Below, piece by piece: positions 9,993 through 21,633 of a stretch of 64,000 nt of DNA (positions within the stretch are counted from its first letter, which is position 1; every line of letters starts with the position of its first letter). The position numbers and the translations under genes were made by a program. A model generated the notes under the pieces. It was not told where the DNA came from. It did not search any database and worked only from the letters and a program-made list of their open reading frames with translations. This DNA is from Limnoperna fortunei (taxonomy: Eukaryota > Mollusca > Bivalvia > Mytilida > Modiolidae): contig OX104124.1 in the NCBI GenBank assembly GCA_944474755.1, positions 434,001 to 498,000 on the forward strand. The letters run 5' to 3'.

Positions 9993-12254
9993 ATTGCATG
10001 AGCATGAGTGAAAGTCGAAAAGCTTACAAAAGGAAATGGATTCAAGCTGCTAGAGCTGTACGAAGATTAAAAAAATGAATCATCAGAACTTGGGCAATCA
10101 GAAGATGAGACTGAAAGTTTAGAAGCGTATGACACACAGAACATTTTATAAGATATGCATGCATGTGTTCATGTAAGATCGCATGAACATGAACCAGATA
10201 CAAGTACATGTATTAGTCAACCAGAATACATCCAAAATGAAGAAAATGAGACGTTTGAGTGGGACCTAATTGACAACCACCAAATAATTGATTCTGATGA
10301 TGATAATGATATATATGTAGAAGAAAAGATGAACCTTCTTTATCTGAAGAAAAAATTGGTATGTTGAAATCCTTAAAAAATTAATCAAAATATTGCAATG
10401 TATACATTGTACGTGTACTTTGTTTAAAAACCAGCAACAATATGAATTGTGTTACATCAGTTCATGTAAGTGTTTTTGTTCTCTAGCTGTAGCCAAATAA
10501 ACAAAGCTTTTTTGAACCCTGTCTGTTCAAAGAGGTAACCTCACAACAAAACTGCTTAAAGGATTTTGCAGTCATTGCAAAGAAGGATAATTTTATAATT
10601 GTACCTAGGACTACCCTATCTTTTTCAGACCTGAAACAGGAAACACACATTTTTTTTGTTTGGCATAAACATTAAAAAATTAAAATTTAGCACAAAATAA
10701 GACATAAATATTTTTTTTATCTAATCTGACAGCTAATTAATGTGATTATTTTAGGTTCACTTATTTGGTGGCAAAGACATTAAAGAGACGGCCAGGCTTG
10801 TTCTGAGGAGAGTTGGTGGGAACAGTCTATGGTCAAATTTTAATTTAAAGGGGAAAAATTCCAAGAAAACAGAAAATGCCAAAAAATCCCAAAACACTGA
10901 GGCAATATACAAAGTAATTAAAAGTACTTGAATTTTTTCCGTCACACAAAATTAATTCTGTCTTGTTTTTAATTTTAATTAATCTTTTTTTTTTTGGGGG
11001 GGGGGGAGTTCAATTCTTTTTTATTTTTAATGCCCCATCTACGAAAGTAGGGGCATATAGTGTTCAGGTCTGTCTGTCCCGAATGTTGCAAGATGGGGCA
11101 TTATATGTTTTTGGATATATTCTTTTTTGATGGGTGGTGTCCCTTTGTGAAAAACATGCCTATTATATATTTAAAAATTATGTAGGTGGTTATAAACATA
11201 AAATAGCACAACCATTTCCTATGTTTTAAATATTAAATCCATTTTTTTCCAGAGTCATGCAAGAAGTGCCACAACAATGCCACTGATGCCATGATTGATT
11301 AGGCAATTTCTGAAACTTTAAAGAGAGCGCCACACCTGCAAGGAGAATCTAAGTTCAAGGTACAATGTATAACAACAGATTTATTTAGCAAAAACAAATT
11401 AATACAATGTAGTTTACTTCAAACAAATTAAGCTTTTTTATTTTTAAAAAGTTGGTTTAAGGATATTTATGAAATAAGTGGATAGGGTCAGAGTGGGGAA
11501 ATAAATATAAAGGTAAAAAAATATCAAACCCCAGTCAATGACCATTTCTACTGTTTCCCTACAGATACAATTAAACTGGTAACAAAGCAAACACATTTTT
11601 TGTTGAACAAAGAAGGCTCAGATGATATTCTGAGTGATCCAATATTGATGGAAGAAAAACATAAGTTGCTTTGACCAGTTAATATATTTTTTATTCAACT
11701 TGCAAAATTTATAAGCAGTAATAAAAAAAGCCACAAAACCATTTTAGAGGCCAATATAAAAAATATCCTAGATTCTCATCCCCTCCCGCCCGGTTTTTCA
11801 GCCTCTGAAAAAATTTTATTTTGATTTTTTCTCAAATTATGTTCATTTTTTGTCAATTTCTTTAAAATGGCAGAAAATTTCATCAAATTGGATAAAAAAT
11901 TAAATATAATTCACCCGCCCGCCCCATTTTTTCAAGAAATTTGGACGAGTCTCTAGGAATTATTTTATTATAGTCTTACATGAAAAATAGGATTGGCAGA
12001 GAGTATACTAAAAAGTAATTCTGTTGTTTTCTATTATATACATTAGAATTATTTATCCCTTTTCAATAGACATCATCTGTCAGTTTATTACAATGAAGAA
12101 TTTTCCAGGTTTTGCTGATTGACATTAATAGCATGTGAGGAAACTATATATGACAGAATTTGTAATATTGAATCCCTTTCTATTTTAGATTGCAGAGGAT
12201 AATGAAGAAGAAACTACTGAATATGAGGAATTAGATGGATGGATGGATGGATAA
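9993..12254 (+). pseudogene. Decayed multi-exon gene with DUF4806-like domain
   Basis: Four exon-like pieces with good splice sites are seen. Exon 1, 9993-10358, follows an acceptor TTTTTTCCAG. It opens MSMSESRKAYKRKW, goes out of frame at an A-run near 10070, has a TAA near 10150, then gives an acidic stretch and ends at donor TTG|GTATGT. Exon 2, 10755-10913, contains GGKDIKETARLVLRRV...NFNLKGKNSKK. Exon 3, 11253-11359, contains NATDAMID, an in-frame TAG, then AISETLKRAP. Exon 4, 12189-12254, ends in TAA. An AATAAA lies at 12319-12324. The exon 2-3 order resembles the DUF4806 C-terminus (a Gly-Gly...Arg-x-Leu-x-Arg helix, an F/N-x-x-G-K patch, then ATD...L-x-AP). One frameshift, two nonsense codons and a phase mismatch at the exon 2-3 join argue that it is dead, unless the reference has errors. 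Function unknown. Confidence 0.55.
11030..11103. repeat. Short inverted-terminus element 'ATGCCCCATCT'
   Basis: ATGCCCCATCTACG at 11030 is mirrored by AGATGGGGCAT ending near 11103, with 'tctgtctgtccc' between. It resembles a widespread bivalve repeat, here reduced to about 75 bp. Confidence 0.45.
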
Positions 12255-12904
12255 CTAATAAGAACTTTTTAGAATATGACTAAAATTTCAATTATAACTT
12301 TGATTTGTATTCTACCATAATAAACTTTGTGTCTTGTAAAATGTCTTTGTTTATAGTGGATGTGTTTGCCTTACATTCAGCAAAGTCTTAATCACACTCA
12401 GCATTTATATGTCCTTAAATATTATTTACAATGGCACAAAAGCATTGACTAAGTCGACCAGTTCCTTTTTTATGTAGATTTAGATACACCCCATTCACAA
12501 GTCTTTTGATTATTTCATTTTTTCACTACTGCTGTACCTGACCATGTGACTCTAATTTGGGTGAGTGTTTTCAGTACATTCTATTCCTGGACAATCTTTT
12601 TGTTTGCCTTGATGTTGTATTTTTTGGCTACTGTAAGCATGAATAATTGTTGATTGTGTTTTAATTGTTGAAAAAATGTTCCGACCATCTGACCAGTCAT
12701 AATGAATATACAGATTGTTGATAGCATTTTATTTGATCAAAGGTTCTGCCCAGTCTTAAACAGGAAAATTTTCTCTGTTGTAAAATCAATGTAGTACATT
12801 ATGCACATGTGTTAACATTTGAATATGCAGCCTAGAGGCATACAAATGCAAAACATGTCCTGTTTACATTGGGCAAGGTCATTATGAACCAAACCAAAAC
12901 CATG

Positions 12905-13122
12905 ATATAACGTTCTTTAAACCTTCTATGAATGTTTTTTTTGTTCATTGGGAACATTCTTGGTACGTTGTGGGAACGTTCTGAAAATGTTACTCCTTAA
13001 CGTTCTCAGAACCAATGTGGGCGTCTACACAATATCGTTCTCAAAACGTCCTGTCAGAACGTTCCCAGAACTATAAGATAACGTTATCAGAACATTACAA
13101 GAACGTTACTGTGTTTAGTGGG
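12905..13122. repeat. Right subterminal AACGTT motif array
   Basis: Repeated AACGTT(C)/GAACGTT motifs (for example 'ataacgttctttaa', 'gggaacgttctg', 'cagaacgttccc', 'ataacgttatcag', 'gaacgttact') occur here, mirroring the left end of the 5.4-kb element. Confidence 0.75.
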
Positions 13123-13261
13123 TATTGTTGACAGATGAAACAAACGAAGAGCCTCTTTGGAGTCTGAAAGATGTTGAATGTACGCGAACTACATATCAAT
13201 ATCTATTGTATATGTGTTTAGGGGCAGGGCTTTGCTAGCTGATTGGTTATGAAAGTTATCT

Positions 13262-13450
13262 ACTATATCCCATCAGCGTGTCCATACCGATGTTGCGTGT
13301 TCGAGCCTTGAAGCAGGGTGTTCTTGAATTTGACAAGGGTGTCGCTTTTCCGGCAAGTTCGGGCGTTTTTATCGTCGATCATGGGCTTAATTTATTCGAT
13401 TAAAATTTGACGCCTTAAAATAGCTGACGAATTGCTAAAAAAGTGTTAAC
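13262..13450 (+). repeat. Diverged SINE copy
   Basis: 'gttgcgtgttcgagcc' is a B-box-like block, followed by 'gcagggtgttcttgaatttgacaag', 'gccttaaaatagctgacgaattgc' and a GTTAAC end, in the order of the SINEs at 18829 and 45863. Confidence 0.45.
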
Positions 13451-13465
13451 ATGTTTTTCACTGGG

Positions 13466-13605
13466 TTCCGGTTACTCACTTTCGGATTTTGTGTTTTTGG
13501 TTTTTTTGTTGTTGTTGTATATGTTTGTCTTTATCCGGATTTGTAATCGTTCCTTGAATTTCGTCTTTTGCTGTTTGGTCGGTTTAGTTGCTATTTTCCT
13601 TTGAA
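13466..13605 (+). repeat. Dispersed repeat family F2 (plus copy)
   Basis: The order 'tgggttccggttactcactt', 'gttgtatatgtttgtcttta', 'ccggatttgtaatcg', 'tgtttggtcggttt', 'gctattttcc' is shared with 60100-60281 (plus) and with 58177-58325 and 61996-62158 (minus). Confidence 0.7.
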
Positions 13606-13639
13606 CCACAGTCATACAAGCCATCTATTGTATAATCGT

Positions 13640-14320
13640 TAATTTAAAGCGAAAATTAATAAAAATGCATGCTACTTTTTGTTATAGAAACTATGTTAAC
13701 ATGGAAACAGAAGAAACCACCACCTGATCACGCGAAAACATGAATGAGAACACGTCACTATTCCTGGCGTAACAGAGACATGAAAGACATGCTATTCTTA
13801 AACAGTAGAGTATGTTTAGCCCCTAAATGAATTCCTTCCATTGAAGATGGATGACACAAATGGCTACTTCAGAGACATGCATTATAGCAATTCCTTTTGA
13901 AGTTTTATAAATGCAAATTTAACTTTTCTTCATGTTTGTAGTTTTAAAAAAGCTAGAATTTACAAACATTAACTTCATAATTTAGGAACTCTCTATAACA
14001 GAGGCAATGCACTAATTTGTCATTTGATGCTTTAGAATATCACCCCTTTATGAAATGTGTTTCTTGATTGAATCGAGTTTTACGTTACGTTTAGCACTTT
14101 ATAGCTATTAGTTACTGGGCTGTCATAGGAAAACACTTACGCCTTCCTCCTCGTGCACAAAGTTTCACATGCTGAAGTCAATCGTGTCGGACAGCGACAA
14201 TCTGGAGTTAAAGGTCAATATTAATCGGCCATTAGATTTCAACATTATCATATTGTATGTCATAATCACGTAGATTTGTCAAAAAATTTACAGTTTTAAA
14301 AAATGTTGGATGTTGAATAT
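13640..14320. other. Intergenic, nothing recognised
   Basis: No coding frame, tRNA or repeat was identified. Isolated pieces such as 'cttacgccttcctcctcgtg' at about 14140 look like outlying degenerate units of the satellite that starts at 14325. Confidence 0.4.
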
Positions 14321-14324
14321 ATTT

Positions 14325-16637
14325 AGGAGAGCTTACACCATGTACACGTTCCTCCTCGTCGAAGCTGCAAGTCCACTTGTATAGTGCATTAACATTTGGA
14401 GAGCTACACAGATCCACCTACATAGAGCTTACACGCTCCTCCTCGACCTAGTCACAGATCCACCTATATAGAGCTTACACCTTCCTCCTCGACTGAGTCA
14501 CAGATCCACCTATATAGAGCTTACACGTTCCTCCTCGACTGAGTCACAGATCCACCCATATAGAACTTACACGTTCATATTCGACTGAGTCACAGATCCA
14601 CCCATATAGAACTTACACGTTCATATTCGACTGACCCGCGGATCCACCTACATAGAGCTTACACGCTCCTCCTCGACTGAGTCACAGATCCACCTATATA
14701 GAGCTTACACGTTCCTCCTCGACTGAGTCACAGATCCACCCATATAGAACTTACACGTTCATATTCGACTGACCCGCGGATCCACCTACATAGAGCTTAC
14801 ACGCTCCTCCTCGACTGAGTCACAGATCCACCTATATAGAGCTTACACGTTCCTCCTCGACTGAGTCACAGATCCACCCATATAGAACTTACACGTTCAT
14901 ATTCGACTGACCCGCGGATCCACCTACATAGAGCTTTCACGCTCCTCCTCGACTGAGTCACAGATCCACCTATATAGAGCTTACACGTTCCTCCTCGACT
15001 GAGTCACAGATCCACCCATATAGAACTTACACGTTCATATTCGACTGACCCGCGGATCCACCTACATAGAGCTTACACGCTCCTCCTCGACTGAGTCACA
15101 GATCCACCTATATAGAGCTTACACGTTCCTCCTCGACTGAGTCACAGATCCACCCATATAGAACTTACACGTTCATATTCGACTGACCCGCGGATCCACC
15201 TACATAGAGCTTACACGCTCTTCCTCGACTGAGTCACAGATCCACCTATATAGAGCTTACACGCTCCTCCTCGACTGAGTCACAGATCCACCCATATAGA
15301 ACTTACACGTTCCTCATCGAATGACCCACGGATCCACCTACATTGTGCTTACATGTTCTTCCTCGAATGAATCACAGATCCATCAATATAGAGCTTACAC
15401 GTTCCTCCTCGACTGAGTCACAGATCCACCTATATAGAACTTACACGTTCCTTCTCGACTAACCCACAGATCCACCTATATAGAGCTTACACGTTCCTCT
15501 TCGATTAAGTCAAAGATCCACCCATATAGAACTTACACCTTCCTCCTCGACTGAGTCACATATCCACCTATATAGAGCTTACACGTTCCTCCTCGACCGA
15601 GTCACAGATCCACCTATATAGAACTTACATGCCCTCCTCGACAGAGTCACATATCCACCTATGTAGAGCTTACATGTTCCGACTCGACTAACCCACAGAT
15701 CCACCTATATAGAGCTTACACGTTCCTCTTCGATTAAGTCAAAGATCCACCCATATAGAACTTACACCTTCCTCCTCGACTGAGTCACATATCCACCTAT
15801 ATAGAGCTTACACGTTCCTCCTCGACTGAGTCACAGATCCACCTATATAGAACTTACATGTCCTCCTCGACCGAGTCACATATCCACCCATATAGAACTT
15901 ACACGTTCCTCCTCGACTGACCCACAGATCCACCTATATAGAACTTACATGTCCTCCTCGACTGAGTCACAGATCCACCTATATAGAACTTACACGTTAC
16001 TCTTCGACTGACCCACGGATCTACCTATACGTAGAACTGACATGTTCCTCCACGACTGAATCATAGATCCACCTACATAGAGCTAACATGTTCCTCCTCG
16101 ACTGTGTCACAGATCCACCTATATAGAGCTTACACGTTCCTCCTCAGCTGACCCACAGATCCATCTAAATAGAGCTTACACGTTCCTCCTCGACTGAGTC
16201 ACAGATCCACCTATGTAGAGCTTACACGTTACTCTTCGACTGACCCACGGATCTACCTATACGTAGAACTGACATGTTCCTCCACGACTGAATCACATAT
16301 CCACCCATATAGAACTTACACGTTCCTCCTCGACTGACCCACAGATCCACCTATATAGAACTTACATGTCCTCCTCGACTGAGTCACAGATCCACCCATA
16401 TAGAACTTACACGTTCCTCCTCGACTGACCCACAGATCCACCTATATAGAACTTACATGTCCTCCTCGACTGAGTCACAGATCCACCTATATAGAACTTA
16501 CACGTTACTCTTCGACTGACCCACGGATCTACCTATACGTAGAACTGACATGTTCCTCCACGACTGAATCACAGATCCACCTATATAGAGCTTAAACGTT
16601 CCTCCTCGAATGAGCCACAGATCCACCTATATAAAGC
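14325..16637. repeat. 46-bp satellite with 138-bp higher-order repeat
   Basis: About 50 units of 46 bp built on 'cacagatccacctatataga' + 'gcttacacgttcctcctcga' + 'ctgagt'. Between 14633 and about 15230 three unit types alternate strictly, so the block starting GACCCGCGG recurs at 14633, 14771, 14909, 15047 and 15185, exactly 138 bp apart. Outside that zone units vary more and the order is irregular. Many units contain TGAGTCA. No credible reading frame runs through it. Confidence 0.95.
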
Positions 16638-16817
16638 GAATCGTTATATTTTTGTAGACAGTCAATTCAGAGTTGATAATATTGCCTACCTACCCCAAGC
16701 TGCTCCTGCCCCAAACCCCGGTGTTAGCATGCGGGCGATCAGTAGCTGATATGGCACTCTTCGTCGCCCACTAGACCACCCAGGCTTTGATTGATGGTTG
16801 GATGGATGGACAGACGA

Positions 16818-16820
16818 ACG

Positions 16821-16899
<79 letters not shown>

Positions 16900-16900
16900 A
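16818..16900. repeat. (GATT)n microsatellite
   Basis: About 19 GATT/TGAT units with no interruption. The polyserine/asparagine-like reading frames across it are incidental. Confidence 0.95.
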
Positions 16901-17109
16901 TGTGATACATGGATCATAACGAGGCATTGTCTACATTAGTCATTTAACCATCCATTGACATAAAACAATTATAGGAACCCGGATGTCGATAATACAAGGA
17001 CTAATTTTTAAAATGACATTTGGTAATCAATAAATTATTAATAAGTCACGATATTCATAATATGAAGATTTTCTATCATTGCTTTTGCAGTTAGATTTCG
17101 CTTGTTTAA

Positions 17110-17328
17110 ATGGTGTCAAAGCCATTTACAGCCAGAAACTTACGATCATTTACAGCAATTTTTCAGGTATATTATATTTTATGGCAGGAAGCCGCAATAC
17201 CCGGAGAAACCCCGTGACATGCGGTAGATAAACTGGCAATCCTTTTCAATTAAGATTAAAGTCGAGCACACCATGCCGGCAGTTAGACTCGAACCTACAA
17301 TCTCAATTTTGAGAGACCACGTGATCAA
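17110..17328 (-). repeat. SINE, minus-strand copy (head-truncated)
   Basis: Read on the minus strand, it has 'gagattgtaggttcgagtct' (B-box), 'ggcatggtgtgctcgacttt', 'aattgaaaaggattgccag' and 'ggtttctccgggtattgcgg', then a tail with a small internal duplication ('gccatttacagc'). It ends at 'gtgatca', where the tRNA-like head is lost. Confidence 0.65.
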
Positions 17329-17339
17329 TAATCTTTATT

Positions 17340-18828
17340 GTCATTAAATCAGCATTTAAATGATTTGTGACAAAGATAATACACAAATAAAACAAAAATT
17401 GGAAAGAATAACAAGCCCGTGAGACTCCAGTCCTCAGTTCCAATGACTGTTTTATGAAGGAGATTGCGAATTACCCGAAAATTTGTAGGGTTTAGTGTTT
17501 TCATTAAACATTCAAGGTCGGGATTTTGAGCTAAAACATGGAAATGTGCTAATAAAGAACTCGTATTTTGATTACAGTAATTACAAATACGGAGCTCTAG
17601 AGGAACCTCTTATGTCTTCCATTCTCAATTTCGAGGATATGATTTTGTTATCAATGGTAGATCACCCCTTTGTACAGTGTTGACAACACCTTGGTGTACA
17701 AAGCGATATAACTCGTGATTATTGTTGTACCGAAGTCGAGGTATCTATAAAGCTCAGATTAATATAGTTCAGGGGTCCATGTAACATAATTTGGTTAATG
17801 ACGTCGAATGTGGCGGCAGAACGCCACTGCAAGAAATACAAAAATACACGAAAAATCAGGGAAATGTCTTGTACTTGTGTAAAAGAAGGATATCTGAACC
17901 CGAGAAAACTCATGATAACTCCGTCTCCATACTTTACGTATATCATTCGAAGCTTGCGAGCTACTTTGTTCTTCGAATGAGGTTCCTTGATAAATGATTC
18001 TATGGGTTTGTTGGTAGTACAGGAGTGATATTGTGTTAGGGGAGAAGCCACTTTTATTATCTGTAGGTGGCAATGGCAATTTCTTATGGCTTCAAACCCG
18101 CCCCCAAAAAAATATATATATGAAATATATTTTCAAAAAAAAAAAAATCCGTGTATACACCCCCCCGTCTTTTCTGAAGCAACAGACAAACACAATGCAC
18201 ATGTGCAGAATGTTACGTTAAGTCATATTATAAATATAGGATTCATGTACTAATGAATGTTCATATCAGCCGCCATTTTATGAGCACAACATTCCATAGA
18301 GTACTAAAGTCCTGGTCTGCTGGTGGTTGGTTGTAATATAATGATGATATTTTGGGTAGAAAGCTTTTTCAATATTCTATCTGTGAAACATAAACTAAAA
18401 ACAAAAATTTGCAACTGAAGGATAGGAGAAATTATCTTTAGAGGTGTGGTGCAGTGCATTTATTTTTAGACATTTTTGTGCGGGACGCATCAGTTCTTGA
18501 CAACATAAATTTTCAGGTCAAAAAGCAACGCTCTCTCAAAATCGCACAACCAGTGAATCTTCTTCCATTCTAGTAAACATTTGAGTTCCAAATTCTTTTT
18601 ATTAAAAAATTAGAAGAGAAAACACTACTATTGTCGGCAATGTAAAACTCAATGGGAAATTGTATTCTATATAATTACAGCTGTTAGGAACAATAACTAG
18701 TCACAAAATTATCTATGCGACAAAACGCCACCTATACCTGCTGATATAGGTGGAATTACACCTTGTCGTCTGCTGTGATCAAATAGTTAGAGTGGGACTT
18801 AATTATGTTAATAAAACATGTTAGTCCG
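17340..18828. other. Intergenic, no supported gene
   Basis: Several overlapping short frames at 17495-18079 occur on both strands without motifs, and none is convincing. Homopolymer runs lie at 18108-18170. Nothing else was recognised. Confidence 0.4.
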
Positions 18829-19088
18829 AGGGGCCTATGTGGCCGAGTGGTTAAGGTAGTTCGTCTACTATTGATCACGTGATCTTTCAACACTGAGATT
18901 GCGGGTTCATTTCTCACTGCAGGCAGGGTGTACTCGACTCCAATCTTAATTGACAAGGATTGCCAGTTTTCCTACCGCAGGTCGGGTGTTTTCTCCGGGT
19001 ACTCCGGCTTCCTCCCCCACTTAAAATACTGGACGCCATAGCTGAAAAATTGCTGAAAGTGGCGTTAAACACCATCAAACAAACACAC
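18829..19088 (+). repeat. Full-length tRNA-derived SINE (RUDI/V-SINE-like)
   Basis: The tRNA-Ser/Leu-like head has an A-box (GTGGCCGAGTGGTTAAGG) and a decayed B-box (GCGGGTTCATTTCTC). The body has 'cttaattgacaaggattgcc', 'ctccgggtactccggcttcc' and 'ctggacgccatagctgaaaa'. The tail is 'gctgaaagtggcgttaaaca' plus a CAAACAAACA run. The layout fits the V-SINE superfamily element RUDI reported from molluscs; the family name is from memory, not a search. Confidence 0.75.
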
Positions 19089-19249
19089 ATGCTATTTCGA
19101 TGTTCTTATCTTAAAGTTATTAACAGGAATACATAGTTGCCTTACATTTAAAATGTTTATTGAAACCAGAAACTTCTTTTTCATATGTGTGTTTGTTTGA
19201 AAATTTGTTTAATGATCGCTTTTTTCCTGACATGTGAAACAACAATCTA

Positions 19250-20110
19250 TACACCTCGCCATAAGTTAAGCAACACCCTATTATTTTCCAGGGATTCGTT
19301 TAAGATTTTATATATTTTAATATTTTTTAAAGAAATGACAATTTATTGAACATTAATGACAAATGAAACATACAAACAACATGTTTACAGTCGCTTTACT
19401 TACTGTTTGATGAAAAAATGTTCAAAGCAAAAATATCAAAAAACAGTGCAAATGTAACTTTCATTAGTCAAAAAATGAGTTTGATTGCATACTTCAATTT
19501 CATGAACTTAAAGTAAACACATCATCACAGGTCAACGTTCAGGGAAAGAAAAGTCACTTTGAAATGTGTTAAACGCAAAAATACTCAGTAAGTCGTGTAA
19601 CCACCACGCTTCCGGTACAGTTCATTAACTCTCCTCCTCATGCTGTTGACTAAACGACGAAGTGTAGCATGTGGTAAAATCTGCCATTCATTTTGAATGG
19701 CAACACGTAGTTCGTGGACATTTTGACAAGCAGGTGCTCTGTTATTGATTTTACGGCCAAAAAATGATATCCCACTAATGTTCAATTGGATTCATATCGG
19801 GTGACATGGATGGCCATGGAAGATGCTCAATAGCTTCCCTTTCGATAACATCACGTACAACTGCAGCTCGGTGAGGTCTTGCGTTGTCATCCATGGGTCT
19901 GTTACCAAGTGCATGATTGTCAAAATGTGGCACAATAATAGCGTTAATGACGTCATTTCGATATTTCTGCCCTGTCATTGTCCCATCAATCACATACAGA
20001 TTCAGTTTACAGTCGTATGAAAAGCCTCCCCACACTGTAACACCACCACCGCCAAACGCTGTAGTGCAAATGATGGCCATGTTTCTTGTTCGATCAGAAT
20101 GAAATGAGAA
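19250..20110 (-). mobile_element. Truncated Tc1-like element (3' part)
   Basis: The segment contains the C-terminal catalytic part of a Tc1-like transposase on the minus strand and, beyond its stop, about 330 bp of AT-rich flank to 'cgccataagttaagcaacac' at about 19258, which may be the terminal repeat. At about 20110 homology breaks off and a repeat-F1 fragment follows, so the 5' half is missing. Confidence 0.6.
19585..20107 (-). pseudogene. Tc1-like transposase, DD34E catalytic core, broken
   Basis: Reading from 20107 downward, the frame has FSFHSDRTRN, GGGGVTVWGGF, MDDNARPHRA and LPWPSMSPDMNPIEH. The Asp in DDN and the Glu in PIEH are separated by 34 residues, the DD34E spacing of Tc1-like transposases. 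Immediately after PIEH a TAG stop and a frameshift occur (about 19775-19785). The remaining C-terminal 60 residues (GRKINNRAPACQNVHELRVA...) continue in another frame to a stop at 19585. The N-terminal helix-turn-helix domains and the first catalytic Asp are absent. It cannot encode active enzyme. Confidence 0.85.
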
Positions 20111-20185
20111 ATCTTTAGTTTACGGACAACGGACACCAAGTGATGGGGCAAAAGCTTAGACTGTCTTTGCCCAGGCGAGCAAATA
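20111..20185 (-). repeat. Repeat F1 fragment
   Basis: 'ttacggacaacggacaccaagtgatgg' matches the F1 signature at 215-235. It joins directly to the broken transposase. Confidence 0.5.
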
Positions 20186-21045
20186 ATGTACGGAGTCTGA
20201 GTAGGGTCAAATATCGATCTCCGGACTGTGCATTATTACATTTCCACCAAATATTAATGCTAGATGTACACGTATTTCAACATTTCAAAATAAACACAGG
20301 AAACTATTCCTGCACAGAGTTCTTGTTCCCTTAAGGAAAACTATAATACTTAAAATTTAATTCAATTCTTAGATGACGTCCTTCAACCGCTTTGGAAACA
20401 AACTTCTATTTAAATATGGCTGTTCCAGCCATTTCAAAAATCACACCCCCGTGTGCTAATGCAGTTTTTTGCTTGTCTTTTTTATTATTCCATATTGTAC
20501 TTTTATGTTACGAAATTCAATAGAAAAAATGTGTCCACGATTACTACGTTGTTTTTTCAAAGGACCTTGCGTTGGTTACAACTATTTTCGTGACGTTCAA
20601 TGGTAATCGGACAAACCGCGATACTTTTCTCCCCTCCACCGCAAACGATTTTTTACTGTATGCACAACCGAATTTCAAAATGCCGAGAAACTGTTAAAAA
20701 AAAATTCGCGCCATTTTGGATCTAAAACAGGAGCATAAGCTCGACCAAATGCGGTAAGTAGTTTTCAATTGTCAGGCAAAAACAGCAATACAAAGTCGCA
20801 GACACAGTGAACGAAGCTTCAATTTTGTGGTTCTTTCTTCTGATTGTTAAATTATATTGTTAATGTTAATAAATATGTTAGTTTGTTTTTCATTTATTTT
20901 TCTTCCTTTCTTACCAAGTTTTACACGAGAAAAATAAAAATAATTTTGTAACAAGGGAGGATCTCGGAAATTGGAACAACAAAAAAAAACCCTTTACTTA
21001 TGTAGGCGCGACCGAATTTCAAATATAAAATTTCTATATTTTCAT
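20186..21045. other. Intergenic, nothing recognised
   Basis: The DNA is AT-rich with no supported frame, and 'ttcgcgccattttggatc' at about 20705 is the only GC-richer stretch. Some of it may be old repeat that I cannot name. Confidence 0.35.
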
Positions 21046-21049
21046 AACA

Positions 21050-21297
21050 GAATCGAAATAATTCATGGCTGCCCCAATTTTATAGATTATTCAAATATGG
21101 GTAGGCATTATATTCATTATATTTTACCACTCGCTTTACGCTCGTGGCAAAATATTCATGAATAAAATGCATACCCATATTCATTATATTTTACCACTCG
21201 CTTTACGCTCGTGGCAAAATATTCATGAATAAAATGCCTACCCATATTTGAATAATCCATAAAATTGGGGCAGCAATGAATTATTTCTTATGTAAAG
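21050..21297. repeat. Foldback element with duplicated hairpin core
   Basis: The outer arms are inverted copies: 'aattcatggctgccccaatt' and 'attattcaaatatgggtagg' on the left mirror 'cctacccatatttgaataat' and 'aaaattggggcagcaatg' on the right. The centre holds two tandem copies (about 21114 and 21178) of a unit containing CCACTCGCTTTACGCTCGTGG, itself a hairpin. Confidence 0.85.
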
Positions 21298-21633
21298 TAG
21301 AAGAATTACGTAAGATAGTTTTTGCTGTAACAAGCCGCTGTGGGTAATTTTCATATACATGTATGTATATTTACCATATAATATAATTACATGTGGAGAA
21401 ATTAATGCAATATAATTATCAAAACCTCAAACACTAACTAAATTATATATGATTATCGAAACACCAAACACCAAATAAATTATATATAATTATGTCTTGG
21501 CCCCTGCTCTGTTCGAAATAATATACCAGAATTAAGTTAACGAGAGAAAAAAAAATGCTCTGCAAAAATGTTTTCTGACGCACATTTTTGTGTGGTATTT
21601 ACCGGAATATTTCGTTACATGTAAAATGTTAGT

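Larger units (their letters stand above)
7757..13122 (+). mobile_element. 5.4-kb DNA-transposon-like element, superfamily unassigned
   Basis: The ends are inverted: CCCACTAAACACAG at 7757 and CTGTGTTTAGTGGG ending at 13122. They are flanked by the 5-bp direct repeat TATTG (7752-7756 and 13123-13127). About 200-250 bp inside each end is packed with AACGTT/GAACGTTC motifs, as expected of subterminal transposase-binding arrays. Inside lie a decayed multi-exon gene with a DUF4806-like domain (9993-12254), a perfect palindrome (9652-9718), a probable SINE and AT-rich introns. No recognisable transposase catalytic domain was seen. The CACTA within the ends recalls EnSpm/CACTA elements, but the 5-bp duplication does not fit their usual 2-4 bp, so I leave the superfamily open. 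Confidence 0.65.

Noticed and set aside
12218..12254. GATGGATGGATGGAT run as an independent microsatellite
   Set aside because: It is short and falls inside the last exon of the decayed gene, where it encodes the GWMDG end.
18829..18935. Genuine tRNA gene (Ser/Leu-like)
   Set aside because: The A- and B-boxes are present, but the B-box is decayed, no acceptor stem closes, and the sequence continues into a SINE body and tail.
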